This document shows positions 26,767 to 35,163 of a DNA stretch of 64,000 nt, piece after piece. The stretch's first letter is position 1, and the number at the start of each line of letters is the position of its first letter. Source of the stretch: Myxococcales bacterium (GTDB taxonomy: Bacteria; Myxococcota_A; Polyangia; Polyangiales; Polyangiaceae); contig JADJKB010000005.1 of NCBI GenBank assembly GCA_016706225.1, positions 1,178,001 to 1,242,000 on the forward strand, read 5' to 3'. A program made the translations under genes and the position numbers. The notes beneath the pieces were generated by a model, which saw nothing but the letters and a program-made list of their open reading frames with translations, was not told where the DNA came from and searched no databases.

Positions 26767-27780
26767 ATGACCGCACCCATCACCGTGCTCTGGCTCCTCG
26801 ACGAGCACGATGTCCCCGTGTCGCGCGACGACCGGTTCCGACACGTCGTCGGCAACGCGGAGCGGTTCGCGGCGACGATCACGGGCCTGCTCGTCGACGG
26901 CGCGGTTCTCGCCGTCGTCCGCGACGAAGAAGCGGGTCAACGCGCCATCGCCTGTGGCGCCGACGAGTTCATCCTCGCCAGCGACGCATCCGGTGCGACC
27001 TTCGAGAAAGTGGTCGAGCGCACCGGCGCCAGGGCGCGTGCGCGACTGCACCGAGATCTCTTCCTCATCGACCTCGTCCGCAAGGACGACACGACCGCTC
27101 TCGAGCTCCTCGCCGCCGCGCTCGGCGAGGCGATCGCAGGGCCGCTCTCCCGCGCAACCCAGGAAAGCGCCGAGCTCGCCCTGCAGATCGGTGGCGACAA
27201 GGCGCCGGCCGACCGCGCCCACGCAATCGCGGGAACAGTCGCCGGTGTGGCAAACATCGTCGAGCGCATGCGGGAGCTCGTCAGCACCGAGCCGACCGAC
27301 GAGGTCGTGGACTTTTGCGAAGTCGCGCGCGAGGTAACGCGAGCCCTCGCGGCCGGAGTCCAGCCGAGCGCTTCGTTCGAAGTGCAGGTCGTGGATCGCG
27401 CGTGCCAGATCGGAATGCCCCGCTGGCAGGCGGCCATGGTCGTGGCGAGCCTGGTTGCGAACGCCGTCGAGTCGGTGGCGGCGCGGGGCGGCGCGGGGCG
27501 CACAGTGTCCGTCGACGTCTCATTGGTCGATGACGCGGTCGTGCTCGAAGTCTCGGACGACGGCGTGGGCATGGCCGAAGATGTCCGCGTCCACGCCGGA
27601 GATCCCTTCTTCACGGCGACGGGCAAGGGCCGCCTTGGCCTCGGGCTCACTCTGGTGTCGTCGCGGGTGCGCCGCGCCGGCGGTGAGCTGATCATCGAAT
27701 CGGATCCGGGAGTGGGCACCACGGTACGGGCGTTTCTGCCGCTGGTCGGCGGCAGCCCGGCTCGGCGTCCCTCGAACTGA
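26767..27780 (+). CDS. Histidine-kinase-like ATPase without an evident phosphoacceptor His
   Basis: A 337-residue soluble protein. Residues 1-90 form an alpha/beta region with a receiver-like rhythm (AVLAVVRDEEAGQRAIACGADEF is reminiscent, but lacks the phosphoacceptor Asp context). Residues about 215-330 form a HATPase domain: N box SLVANAVE (Asn232), G1 DDGVGM (264-269), GKGRLGLGL and a terminal GTTVRAFLPL strand. In the dimerisation region (about 110-180) I do not find the usual H-E/D-x-x-N/T phosphoacceptor motif. It may phosphorylate from a partner or act as a GHKL ATPase switch. Confidence 0.8.
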   Translation: MTAPITVLWLLDEHDVPVSRDDRFRHVVGNAERFAATITGLLVDGAVLAVVRDEEAGQRAIACGADEFILASDASGATFEKVVERTGARARARLHRDLFLIDLVRKDDTTALELLAAALGEAIAGPLSRATQESAELALQIGGDKAPADRAHAIAGTVAGVANIVERMRELVSTEPTDEVVDFCEVAREVTRALAAGVQPSASFEVQVVDRACQIGMPRWQAAMVVASLVANAVESVAARGGAGRTVSVDVSLVDDAVVLEVSDDGVGMAEDVRVHAGDPFFTATGKGRLGLGLTLVSSRVRRAGGELIIESDPGVGTTVRAFLPLVGGSPARRPSN

Positions 27781-27788
27781 GCGCTCGG

Positions 27789-27815
27789 GGGACTGTTTCA
27801 CGCTGAAACAGTCCC
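27789..27815. terminator. Perfect hairpin between convergent genes
   Basis: GGGACTGTTTCA, loop CGC, TGAAACAGTCCC: a perfect 12-bp stem, 8 bases after the stop of the kinase-like gene and 12 bases before the stop of the gene on the other strand. The 15-base core GTTTCA-CGC-TGAAAC recurs in inverted form at 51812. Probably a bidirectional terminator; a T-run is lacking on the plus strand. Confidence 0.6.
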
Positions 27816-27827
27816 GGCGGCCTTTCT

Positions 27828-28559
27828 TCAGCTGCTGGCCTCGCGCAGCAGCGCTCGCAGCGCGACCAGCCGCTCGTCGAGCTCGCGTAACGCGACCAGG
27901 GCGACCTCGATGTCCTCCGCGCTGAGCGTCGCCACGGCGGCACGATCGCCGAAGGTCTCCAGTGGCACGGCCGCCAGGCGCCGAAGTCCGTCGAGCGCGC
28001 GCAGGATCTCGAGCTTGGGCCGACGTCCTCCGTGTCCGCCTCGCCGCCCGGCCGCCCGGGCGCGCAGGGCAGCTGGCGTCCAGCGCTCGCGCTCCGCCGT
28101 GCCGAGCAGTTGCTCCTGCTCCCGGCCCGGCAAGCCCAAGACGGCGTGAACGTGGGTCACCCCGAGGTGCTTGCTCTGCGTGAGCAGCGGAACGCGCGTG
28201 GACAGCTCGAAGATCGCGACGGCACGCCAGAGGCTCGCGGCACTCATCGGCAGCTCGGGGTGCAGCGCGAGACGTCGGAACGACGCCTCTTTGGGGCCGT
28301 TGCGCCGGACGAGCTCCAAGTCGCCCTTGAACAGGTGGCGAAACACGATTCCCCCGACGCCGAGCGCGAGCTCGATGGATGCAGCGCGGGACAGATGGCG
28401 GATCTCGGTCACGGCCCGCTCCACAGGGTCATCGGTCGCGCGTGCGGCGCGATTCTCGCCGCGCACGACCATGCCTTGCGCACCGTTGACGTCCTTCGCC
28501 ACTACCTCTCGAGCACACCAGTACTTTCCCGGGCTGGCAAGGTGGTAGGATGTCGGCAC
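27828..28559 (-). CDS. Conserved hypothetical helical protein
   Basis: Up to 243 residues. The true start may be ATG 28472, because the first 30 residues look non-coding. The body is helical with a central block (FRRLALHPELPMSAASLWRA, then STRVPLLTQSKHLGVTHVHA) that looks like an HTH or ParB-like helical domain, and a basic Arg/Gly patch (RAAGRRGGHGGRR) before a C-terminal coiled region. DNA binding is possible but not established. Divergent from the DUF2378 gene. Confidence 0.62.
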   Translation of the reverse strand: MPTSYHLASPGKYWCAREVVAKDVNGAQGMVVRGENRAARATDDPVERAVTEIRHLSRAASIELALGVGGIVFRHLFKGDLELVRRNGPKEASFRRLALHPELPMSAASLWRAVAIFELSTRVPLLTQSKHLGVTHVHAVLGLPGREQEQLLGTAERERWTPAALRARAAGRRGGHGGRRPKLEILRALDGLRRLAAVPLETFGDRAAVATLSAEDIEVALVALRELDERLVALRALLREASS

Positions 28560-28623
28560 GACAGCCTGCAGACTGACCGCCGACCTCGGGCCGGGACTCG
28601 CGCTGCTCGGGGTCGAGAAGCGA

Positions 28624-29166
28624 ATGGCGGACGCGCCCGCTCACGCGCGTGTACGCGGCCTGTTCTTCCAGCTGGCCGAGCAGGCGGTTCAAGCGCGGTC
28701 GCCGGAGCTTCTGGCAGTGTGGCGAGCCGTGTCTGGAGCTCGCTCCAGGTGGCCGTTCTTGATGTACCCGCTGCGAGCATTCATCCGGGAGCAAGCAATG
28801 GCCGCCGTGCTGCTGGACGAGGAAGACCCTGGCGGCGCGCTCGGGCGGCTGTGGAGGGCGACGCCAAGGCTGTCGCCGTTGATCCGCGCCGAGGCGTTCA
28901 TGAGGTACCTGGCGAAACGCAAGCCCGAGGAAGCGCTGACCTGGTTGGGGCAGAACCGTCGCATGATGGTCGACTATGGCGAGTGGCGTGTCGAGATGAC
29001 GGGTCCGAGGAGCGCGCTCCTGCACTTCGTGGACGAGTACGTCTGGATCGAGCACAGCCAGGTGGGTGGGTTGACGGGGACTCTCGAGCGCTGCGGAGTT
29101 TCACCGGTGGTGACTGCCGAGCTGGACACTCCGTACTGCGGGCGTTTGGTCGCCCGGTGGGAGTAA
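28624..29166 (+). CDS. DUF2378 (TIGR02265) family protein
   Basis: A 180-residue protein of the Myxococcales-expanded TIGR02265/DUF2378 family. The diagnostic C-terminal region is present: ALTWLGQNRRMMVDYGEWR, LLHFVDEYVWIE and the GGL...LE...CG pattern before the end. Length is typical. Members occur in many copies in myxobacterial genomes and their function is unknown. Starts at ATG 28624, 65 bases from the divergent gene, so a shared promoter region is likely. Confidence 0.87.
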   Translation: MADAPAHARVRGLFFQLAEQAVQARSPELLAVWRAVSGARSRWPFLMYPLRAFIREQAMAAVLLDEEDPGGALGRLWRATPRLSPLIRAEAFMRYLAKRKPEEALTWLGQNRRMMVDYGEWRVEMTGPRSALLHFVDEYVWIEHSQVGGLTGTLERCGVSPVVTAELDTPYCGRLVARWE

Positions 29167-29233
29167 CCTGCCAAGCCGATCTTCGCTGGCACGTGACCTG
29201 CGGAATCGTCTTTCCCGATGGGGGCCCCTGCTG

Positions 29234-29818
29234 CTAGCCGGGGCGCATGTCGTGGTCGAGGATCGCCCGCACCAATTCTGTCGGGGCAGCGGTGCCGTCC
29301 AAACGCAGCACAGGGCACGAGAGTCCGGCAAGCCACGCTTCGTGAAGCTCACGGCTTCGCTGTTCGACTCCGCCCGTGTCGTACCGCGCAGCCCACGCGA
29401 GGAAGGCCTCGTGGGCTTGGTGCATGTCGCCGCCGTGCGCGATCCGCGCGCCGAAGCGAAGGTGCTGTCTCGATCGCAGGCGTTCGAGCCGCACAACGGT
29501 CGGCGCCGTGAGAAAGACCGCCAAATCGCACTGACGAGCGAGCGAATCTCCCCAACCACAGAGGCAGCCAGATAGAACCCAGCGTCGGGCGCGCGAGACG
29601 GCTTGCGTGAGCAACTGCACGCGCTCGAGCGGCGTCCGTGGGGTGGTGTATGGCGGATCGGTCGGAGCCCAGAAGAAGTCGTCCACGTCGATCGATTCAG
29701 CGTCGATGGCGCCGGCGATGTTTTGACCGAGGGTCGTCGTCCCGCTGCCTGAAGCACCCAGAATGTGAATGAAGCGGGTGCGCGTTTCTGCGTGCCGGGC
29801 TCCGCGGCGAGAGACCAT
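29234..29818 (-). CDS. P-loop adenylate-kinase-like NTPase
   Basis: A Walker A motif GASGSGTTTLG lies near the N-terminus (about residue 22), with a following DVDDFFW segment that resembles the substrate or Asp region of small nucleotide or shikimate-type kinases. A helical lid-like region precedes a C-terminal strand (CPVLRLDG). ATG 29818 is preferred; ATG 29836 would add 6 residues. The substrate cannot be read from the sequence. Such genes are usually annotated as AAA or adenylate-kinase-like. Confidence 0.7.
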   Translation of the reverse strand: MVSRRGARHAETRTRFIHILGASGSGTTTLGQNIAGAIDAESIDVDDFFWAPTDPPYTTPRTPLERVQLLTQAVSRARRWVLSGCLCGWGDSLARQCDLAVFLTAPTVVRLERLRSRQHLRFGARIAHGGDMHQAHEAFLAWAARYDTGGVEQRSRELHEAWLAGLSCPVLRLDGTAAPTELVRAILDHDMRPG

Positions 29819-30009
29819 CGGGGCTACTCTGACCACGCAGTGGTCGGCTGAAGTCCCCAGCGACGATTGCCCATGTCAGCAGGCATTCTCGCACGCTTCC
29901 CGCGCCCAGCACGCCTCGTCATTGCCCGTCCCTCCGCCGCTGCAGCGTGCCGGGCCGGCCAATCGCCGGCGGCCTTCGCTGACCTCACTGGCAATGCTCG
30001 TCCTGGCAC

Positions 30010-30357
30010 CTAGCGCCGCCGGGTGCGCAGCTCCTGCGCGGTCGAGCGCACGGCGATGGCCCAGGCGGATCGATACGCGGCCTCGAACGGCAGGTCGCCG
30101 CCAACCGCTGCCTCCACGACTTCTTCGAGCAGCGCGGCTTCGAGGTCGGGTGAACCGACCGGCAGACTGATTTGCACGAACACGCCCGCCCCGGGTCGCA
30201 CCAGGTCGACGCAGACGCGTGTCTCGCCGGAATCTCGTTCTACGCTGAGCAGCGCATGCGCCCCATCGCAAAGCCAGATCATCCAGCGATCGCGCTCGGG
30301 AGACACCAGCCATCCCAAGCCCGAGCGGCCGCGAACGATGGAGCGGGGCTCACCCAT
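30010..30357 (-). CDS. Small hypothetical protein, 115 residues
   Basis: ATG 30357 is the most plausible start. The protein has strands DRWMIWLCDGAHALLSV and TRVCVDLVRPGAGVFVQIS, and a C-terminal helix with EAAYRSAWAIAVRSTA. It is soluble, with no signal. No family recognised. The gap to 30550 holds nothing else visible. Confidence 0.58.
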   Translation of the reverse strand: MGEPRSIVRGRSGLGWLVSPERDRWMIWLCDGAHALLSVERDSGETRVCVDLVRPGAGVFVQISLPVGSPDLEAALLEEVVEAAVGGDLPFEAAYRSAWAIAVRSTAQELRTRRR

Positions 30358-30549
30358 GCTGCGCCAGGAATTGCCACGTCCCGTCCGGCACGGCCGAGCG
30401 AGCGTGGCCACCAAGTAAGAGATGAAGGCTGCCGGTGCGTCGCCGCCCCAGCAGGAAGGACCAAGCTTACCCCGCGGACTCGGGCGCGCCACCCCGCTCG
30501 CGCGGCAGAACGCTGGCCTTCACGTTCACGTTGACTGCGGCCAGGTGCC

Positions 30550-31078
30550 CTAGTTTGCAGATGGATCCACGACGCGCCCCACGAACACCGCTGCGCGTGT
30601 GGCATGGTCGAGGATGACGAAGAAGAACGGCCGCGAGACGTCGAGGGTCGCGGCCTTGGTCGGTAGGTTGCGGCTGCCGCCGGTCCGCGTCGAGGCTCTG
30701 CTCGACTTCACTGAATCGCCCGGCGTCGGGCAAGAGCAAGAGCATCGCGACTTCGCCACCGTCGTAGGGCAGCACCGCCGCCTGCCAACCGTCGCGGGCG
30801 CCCTACGCTCCGGCGCCCTGGCTGCCTTGCATCATGGGGATGGAGACCGCGCTCCCGTCGAGGCGGGTGAACGTGCGGGTCTGAGTGGACGACGCGGAGA
30901 ATGGACGGGCCCACGCTGCGTTGAAGTAGACGGTGTTGGTCAGCACGAACACGGTGTTGGGGTCCACGCTGCCTTGGGGCAGGAGCTCGGGGATCTTCTC
31001 CTCGGTCTGTTGGCTCACACCTGCTCGAGACGCGCGCGCAGAAGATCCACGTGTGCTCCAACACGCTTGCGCGCGGCT
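30550..31078 (-). pseudogene. Serpin pseudogene, missing the reactive-centre region
   Basis: Pieces in three frames spell a serpin. QQTEEKIPELLPQGSVDP then VFVLTNTVYFNAAWARPF (the conserved NAIYFKGxW region), GGEVAMLLLLPDAG (about 30730), and DVSRPFFFVILDHATR...FVGRVVDP at the C-terminus. The N-terminal half is absent and the 110 or so residues between the LLPD block and RPFFF, including the reactive-centre loop, are deleted. The gene therefore cannot make an inhibitor. It begins right at the stop of the upstream lipoprotein-like gene at 31079, so it has been spliced there by deletion. Confidence 0.72.
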
Positions 31079-32032
31079 TTAGTAAGTATCCTGGCCCGCC
31101 AGGAAATTTGCGGTCTTTAGCTCACCGTACGTTCCTTGAATCTTGTAAGCGACGAGCCCCACGCCGCGACAGAAGATCTCGTAGACGTCCTTGTTGTACG
31201 AAGCCGTCTTGCGCCAGCAGAGATCGAAGGCGCCTGCAGGGACGGAGACCGAGCCTTCATCGCTCCAAGTGAACTTCGTTCCATCCTTGAAACCGGCGTC
31301 CCAAGACGCGCCAGCGACAACCGGCGTAGACACCAGGTTCTCCTGGAACGCCGCGGTATAGAGCGCCACGTTGTCCGGGTCCTGACCGATTGTCACGTAC
31401 CCGTCGCTACCCAACCACTTGAGCGACCACTTGCCTTCGCTCGAACCGCCCACGGCAATCGAAGAGTTCGACGTGTACGTCCACTCCCGACCGACCTCGA
31501 CTGGGAATAGTCGCGTGTCCGTCGGCTGCTGCGGCTTACCAAACTGGCAGTGGTCGCCGGCACAAGCGTAACCTAGACGTTGACACCCGCAATTGGGGCA
31601 GAAGTTGCTCGGCGCATCCGAGCAAGAGAGCATATGCCCGTCCGCACAGACCCATCCGCCGGTGGTGTCTTCAGGTTTGCACCGGATAGCGCAGTAGTTC
31701 GGCCCAGGCGGCGGTTCTGTCGAGCAAACCTCAGGTGTGCAGTCAGCATCGCTCTGACATTGCTTGTGGCACCGGCCGTTCGCACATTCCAGGCCCGGGT
31801 TGCATTTGTCTTCGGGCATGCAGAATTCGTAGACACCCCCCGTACTGCCACAAACATGCTGGTCATTGCAGTACTTACTCGCGCACTCGTCGCTACCGCT
31901 GCAGCTCTCGCCGATTGCCGGCTTTGCCTCGGAAACTCCACGAGCCCTCTCCTTCTGAGGCAGCGAGAGCAGTTTTGAGGCAGCCGAGTTTCTCCGCATC
32001 GCGACACCAAGCGCCTGCTTGGCCCAAGTCAT
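31079..32032 (-). CDS. Cys-rich exported-type protein, signal peptide not visible
   Basis: About 317 residues (or 306 from ATG 31999). Residues about 40-170 hold some 20 cysteines in EGF/Dickkopf-like spacing (CASKYCNDQHVCG, CNPGLECANGRC, CTPEVC). The C-terminal half is a beta-rich domain with VGREWTYTSNSSIAVGG and VPAGAFDLCWRKTASY. Proteins like this are normally secreted, but the N-terminus lacks a signal peptide, so the 5' end may be truncated. Function unknown. Confidence 0.65.
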   Translation of the reverse strand: MTWAKQALGVAMRRNSAASKLLSLPQKERARGVSEAKPAIGESCSGSDECASKYCNDQHVCGSTGGVYEFCMPEDKCNPGLECANGRCHKQCQSDADCTPEVCSTEPPPGPNYCAIRCKPEDTTGGWVCADGHMLSCSDAPSNFCPNCGCQRLGYACAGDHCQFGKPQQPTDTRLFPVEVGREWTYTSNSSIAVGGSSEGKWSLKWLGSDGYVTIGQDPDNVALYTAAFQENLVSTPVVAGASWDAGFKDGTKFTWSDEGSVSVPAGAFDLCWRKTASYNKDVYEIFCRGVGLVAYKIQGTYGELKTANFLAGQDTY

Positions 32033-32106
32033 CGCTTGGTGCTAAGTGGTGATTTTCGTTCGCGTTTCTCGTTGCTCGACTCGCGTGCGCTGCTACAACT
32101 CTCTGC

Positions 32107-32562
32107 ATGGGCCAAGCAGACAAGATCGTGCACGAGTACCGCGTCTCCAAGCGACGCTTCGACGCCGCGGTTTCCGCGGTTGACCTCCTCTCGGCAGAGC
32201 AGCGCACAGAACTGATCGCTGTGCTCCTCGAGAGACTCGAGTCAGAGACTCGTACTCCGAGAGCTTCCGGACCGAGTGCTGCTCCCGCCGAGCCCGTGCA
32301 GCGCCGACGAGTCGTGCGCGCACCGACCCGCGGAGGCACCCGTCGGAAGAACATGAAGACCGACCGCGCCGAGGCTCTAGTCCGCGAGCGGCCCGGGCTG
32401 ACCTCGCAAGAGATCGGGGAGGTCATCCAGCAGGCGCGCCCAGCGGCGGACTCCACCCTGCGACAGGTCCAGGCGCGCAGGGGCTCGATCGAACGGCGGG
32501 ACGGGCGCTGGTACCCCGTGACCCCACCGAATGGAGGAGGGCCCCCGCCGACCGCCAACTGA
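32107..32562 (+). CDS. Putative DNA-binding protein with C-terminal winged-helix-like region
   Basis: 151 residues. The N-terminus has a helical segment (SAEQRTELIAVLLERLES). The C-terminus (about 85-140) reads like a winged-helix unit (ERPGLTSQEIGEVIQQ, RQVQARRGSIERRDGRWYPV). A basic, Pro-rich linker joins them. Followed within 20 bases by a strong hairpin terminator. Likely a regulator or nucleoid-type protein; assignment is from pattern only. Confidence 0.68.
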   Translation: MGQADKIVHEYRVSKRRFDAAVSAVDLLSAEQRTELIAVLLERLESETRTPRASGPSAAPAEPVQRRRVVRAPTRGGTRRKNMKTDRAEALVRERPGLTSQEIGEVIQQARPAADSTLRQVQARRGSIERRDGRWYPVTPPNGGGPPPTAN

Positions 32563-32582
32563 TTCCCCACCCACAAAACGAT

Positions 32583-32610
32583 GCGACCCCAAGTTTGAGG
32601 TTGGGGTCGC
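32583..32610. terminator. Rho-independent-like hairpin
   Basis: GCGACCCCAA, 8-base loop, TTGGGGTCGC: a perfect 10-bp stem, 20 bases after the stop of the gene at 32107. Strong and well placed, without a clear T-run. Confidence 0.6.
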
Positions 32611-32788
32611 GTCACGTCCCGGCCGGTGAGGCCAGCACTTCCTAGAGAGGATGGGCTGAACCTAGCACGCGCACCGCCGGATGCAACCCGTCGTGTGCCC
32701 GGAGGTATAGCGTCATGTCGCAAATCAGGAGGTAGGCGCGGCGCCGTTGGCCGGACGGCGCTCGCATCGAAGTCGGGGGCGGTGGGGC

Positions 32789-33004
32789 TCACGCCTTGCC
32801 GTCCCCGTCGGCTTTCTTGGCCGCACGTAGTCCCAGTCCCAAGAGCCATGTCGAAACCGGCGCGCCCACCTCTTTGGCGGCGGCCTCGAGGCGCTCTTTC
32901 TGCTCTGCCGTGACCCTGATGCGCAGCGTCAACTCTTTCCTCTCGGCTTTCGGCTTCCTCCTCTTCACGGGGTCTACTGTAGCCACATTTAGTCTACGGT
33001 CCAA
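32789..33004 (-). CDS. Ribbon-helix-helix-like small protein
   Basis: 71 residues from TTG 33004, or 65 from GTG 32986. A basic N-terminus precedes a strand-helix-helix pattern (LTLRIRVTAEQKERLEAAA, then APVSTWLLGLGLRAA) like CopG/MobC ribbon-helix-helix proteins. It sits beside and divergent from the transposase gene, so it may repress it or be a transfer accessory. The intervening DNA has two related motifs (GTAGCCACATTTAG and GTGACCACATTAG) that could be its binding sites. Confidence 0.62.
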   Translation of the reverse strand: MDRRLNVATVDPVKRRKPKAERKELTLRIRVTAEQKERLEAAAKEVGAPVSTWLLGLGLRAAKKADGDGKA

Positions 33005-33039
33005 GGGAATCTTATTTGCCCGGATGGCGTAGACCTAGT

Positions 33040-34296
33040 GTGACCACATTAGGCTCAGCTCAAACCGCCCCCATCGACAACCCCAGGCAAGCACGTGGCC
33101 TGGCGCTCGCGAAGAGCAAGGCCAAGGCGTTTCGCCCGATCGCGGGCAACTCTTACCTCGTGCCGTCCGCCACCACGGCAGGCAACAGCGGCTACGTCGT
33201 AGACCTCGTCGCTGGCACGTGCACCTGCCCCGACTTCGAGACGTCGGGTGTCGCCTGCAAGCACCAATGGGCGCTCCGCTACCTGACGCAGGAGCAGGAG
33301 CTGCCCGACGGAAGTGTCGTGACTGAAGTCCGCCAGACCTACTCCCAGAATTGGCCGGCATACAACCGCGCCCAGTGTGAGGAGAAGGAGCGCGTGCAGA
33401 TCCTCCTGAAGGGTCTCTGCGACGGCATCCAGCAGCCCTCACAAGGGCTTGGTCGGCCGCGGACACCTCTTGCTGACGTCGTCTACGGCGCCGCGCTGAA
33501 GGTCTACGGCACCATGAGCGGCCGTCGGTCCACGACGGACCTCCGCGAATGTGAGGCGAAGGGGTTCGTCGATCACGCGGCCTCGTACAACACGCTTTTC
33601 CGGTACGTCGAGTCGCCTGCGCTCCTACCTCTCTTGACCCTGCTGGTCGAAGAGAGCGCCGCACCGCTCCGGGCCATCGAGCAGCACTTCGCGGTGGACG
33701 GTACCGGGTTCTCGACGAACACGTACAGCCGGTGGTTCGACCACAAGTACGGCAAGGAGACTCGGGTGAAGATCTGGATCAAGGCCCACGCGATGATCGG
33801 CGTGAAGACGAACATTGTCACCGCGGTTCGGGTAACCGAGGGCAACGTCAACGACTCGCCGCAGCTCGTGCCGCTCCTGGCCTCCACCGTCGCCAACGAC
33901 TTCAACGTGGCCGAGCTGAGCGCGGACAAGGCCTACCTGTCGAACGACAACTTGATGGCGATCGAGTCGGTCGGAGCCGCGCCGTACATCCCATTCAAGT
34001 CGAACAGCCAACCCACCGGTGAGTCCGAGGCGTGGCGACGGCTGTACCACCTGTTCGAGCTGCACCGCGAAGTCTTCCTCGAGCACTACCACCGGCGCTC
34101 GAACGTCGAGAGCACGTTCAGCGCGATCAAACGCAAGTTCGGTGGGTCCGTGCGGTCGAAGCTGCCTGCCGCCCAGTTCAACGAGGTCTTGCTCAAGTGC
34201 CTGTGCCACAACCTGAGCACCCTCGTTCACTCGATCCACGAGCTCGGTATCGAGCCCCGCTTCTGGCTGCCGCGCGCGAACGGAGGAGCAAGATGA
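33040..34296 (+). mobile_element. DDE transposase with N-terminal SWIM zinc finger
   Basis: 418 residues from GTG 33040 (TTG 33016 also possible). The N-terminus has a SWIM finger (CTCPDFETSGVACKHQWA, CxC...CxH). The catalytic domain has FAVDGTGFSTNTYSRWFD (first Asp), AELSADKAYLSNDNL (second Asp) and NVESTFSAIKRKFGG (Glu), the order of an IS4/IS5/IS1182-type DDE enzyme. It is coupled by ATGA overlap to an HTH gene. I did not find convincing terminal inverted repeats, so the limits of the element are open. Confidence 0.83.
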
Positions 34297-34580
34297 GGAA
34301 GTCAGCAGACTTCACCGCGGAAGAAGAGCGGAACTCGAGGACGGCGTTGAAGTTCCTGTACCAGCAGTGCGGCGCGTGGGAACCGCTCGGCAAGGCGCTC
34401 GGCTACGGCGACGTGGCGCTGAGCAAGATGGCCAGTGGCGCCAAGCCCATGACGACGACGCTGGTGTTCCGGATCGCGAGGTTCGCCAAGGTCGGCGTGG
34501 ACGACGTCCTCACGGGCCGGTTCCCGCCCGAGGGCACCTGCCCGAACTGCGGGTACTGCCCGAAGGCGGTGCTCCAGTGA
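34293..34580 (+). CDS. HTH (XRE-like) protein coupled to the transposase
   Basis: 95 residues. The ATG at 34293 overlaps the transposase stop (ATGA) and is preceded by GGAGGAG. The centre looks like an XRE helix-turn-helix (LGKALGYGDVALSKMASGAK, then TLVFRIARFAKVGVDDVLTG). The C-terminus carries a CPNCGYCP zinc-ribbon-like motif. It probably regulates transposition or acts as part of the element. The tail motif is unusual for XRE proteins. Confidence 0.72.
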   Translation: MRKSADFTAEEERNSRTALKFLYQQCGAWEPLGKALGYGDVALSKMASGAKPMTTTLVFRIARFAKVGVDDVLTGRFPPEGTCPNCGYCPKAVLQ

Positions 34581-34720
34581 GTGCGCTGGAGATCGAGCTT
34601 CGGGTGTCGCTGATCCGGGTCGAGCTGACGAGGCTCGCCGAGCAGTTGGAGCCGGCTCGCCCAAAGGCCGCGCGGGTGCTGCGGTATGCGGCGGGGGTTT
34701 TGAACTTGTTGCGGGCGTGA
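34577..34720 (+). CDS. 47-residue helical protein at the end of the transposase operon
   Basis: GTG 34577 overlaps the HTH stop as GTGA. The product is a single amphipathic region (LEIELRVSLIRVELTRLAEQ) and a short hydrophobic tail (YAAGVLNLL). The stop/start overlaps in a row suggest a real coupled microprotein. Function unknown; it could be a peptide partner of the HTH protein. Confidence 0.52.
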   Translation: MSALEIELRVSLIRVELTRLAEQLEPARPKAARVLRYAAGVLNLLRA

Positions 34721-34779
34721 AGGCTCAGCCATCGTAGGCCGAGGGGAGACTTTCGTGCACGGCAGGATCCTCTGCTCCA

Positions 34780-34794
34780 CCGCTCGCTGAGCGG
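34780..34794. terminator. Short hairpin after the transposase operon
   Basis: CCGCTC-GCT-GAGCGG, a perfect 6-bp stem 60 bases past the 47-residue gene and just ahead of the convergent gene's 3' end. Weak evidence; no T-run. Confidence 0.25.
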
Positions 34795-34819
34795 CCCGTC
34801 CATCCTCCACGGCTGCGCC

Positions 34820-35041
34820 TCACAGACGAAATTGGTTGGCAAAGACCTCGCCGGGATCCGCCAGGAACGGAATCACGCTAGCAATATCGTGAGCAGAGGG
34901 GCGCGAGGAAAATCGTCCAGCGCGGTAGGCTACAACAAACTCATCTCCGCTTACGCCAAATAGCTGCCTCGCCATAGTGTCCAGCCACGCCCGAAACTCC
35001 TCAGGGCCGAACACAAATTCTGAGTCTGTCATCGCAGCCAT
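34820..35041 (-). CDS. Small acidic hypothetical protein, 64-73 residues
   Basis: From ATG 35041 (73 residues) or ATG 35032 (70). The sequence is helical (FGPEEFRAWLDTMARQLFG) and has a C-terminal hydrophobic strand. A good promoter-like sequence ends 8 bases before the first ATG, so the message would be almost leaderless from 35041. It is less GC-rich than its neighbours, which suggests acquisition. No family recognised. Confidence 0.6.
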   Translation of the reverse strand: MAAMTDSEFVFGPEEFRAWLDTMARQLFGVSGDEFVVAYRAGRFSSRPSAHDIASVIPFLADPGEVFANQFRL

Positions 35042-35048
35042 ACTCGGT

Positions 35049-35076
35049 ACATTAGCACAAAAACATCAATAATCAA
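35049..35076 (-). promoter_or_regulatory. Sigma-70-like promoter for the gene at 34820
   Basis: Read on the minus strand: TTGATT, 16-base spacer, TAATGT. The downstream edge is 8 bases from ATG 35041, so the transcript would be leaderless or nearly so. Confidence 0.4.
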
Positions 35077-35163
35077 GCGCGCTTACCAGAACAGTCCCTG
35101 ACCTGACCTTTGCTGTTTCCAGTAGCGCATCGGGTCGCTGGGGAAAAAGTCACGCCCCAGGCC

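Noticed and set aside
34728..34738. AGGCTCAGC match to 33050 as possible element ends
   Set aside because: Only 9 bases, direct not inverted, too short to define transposon ends.
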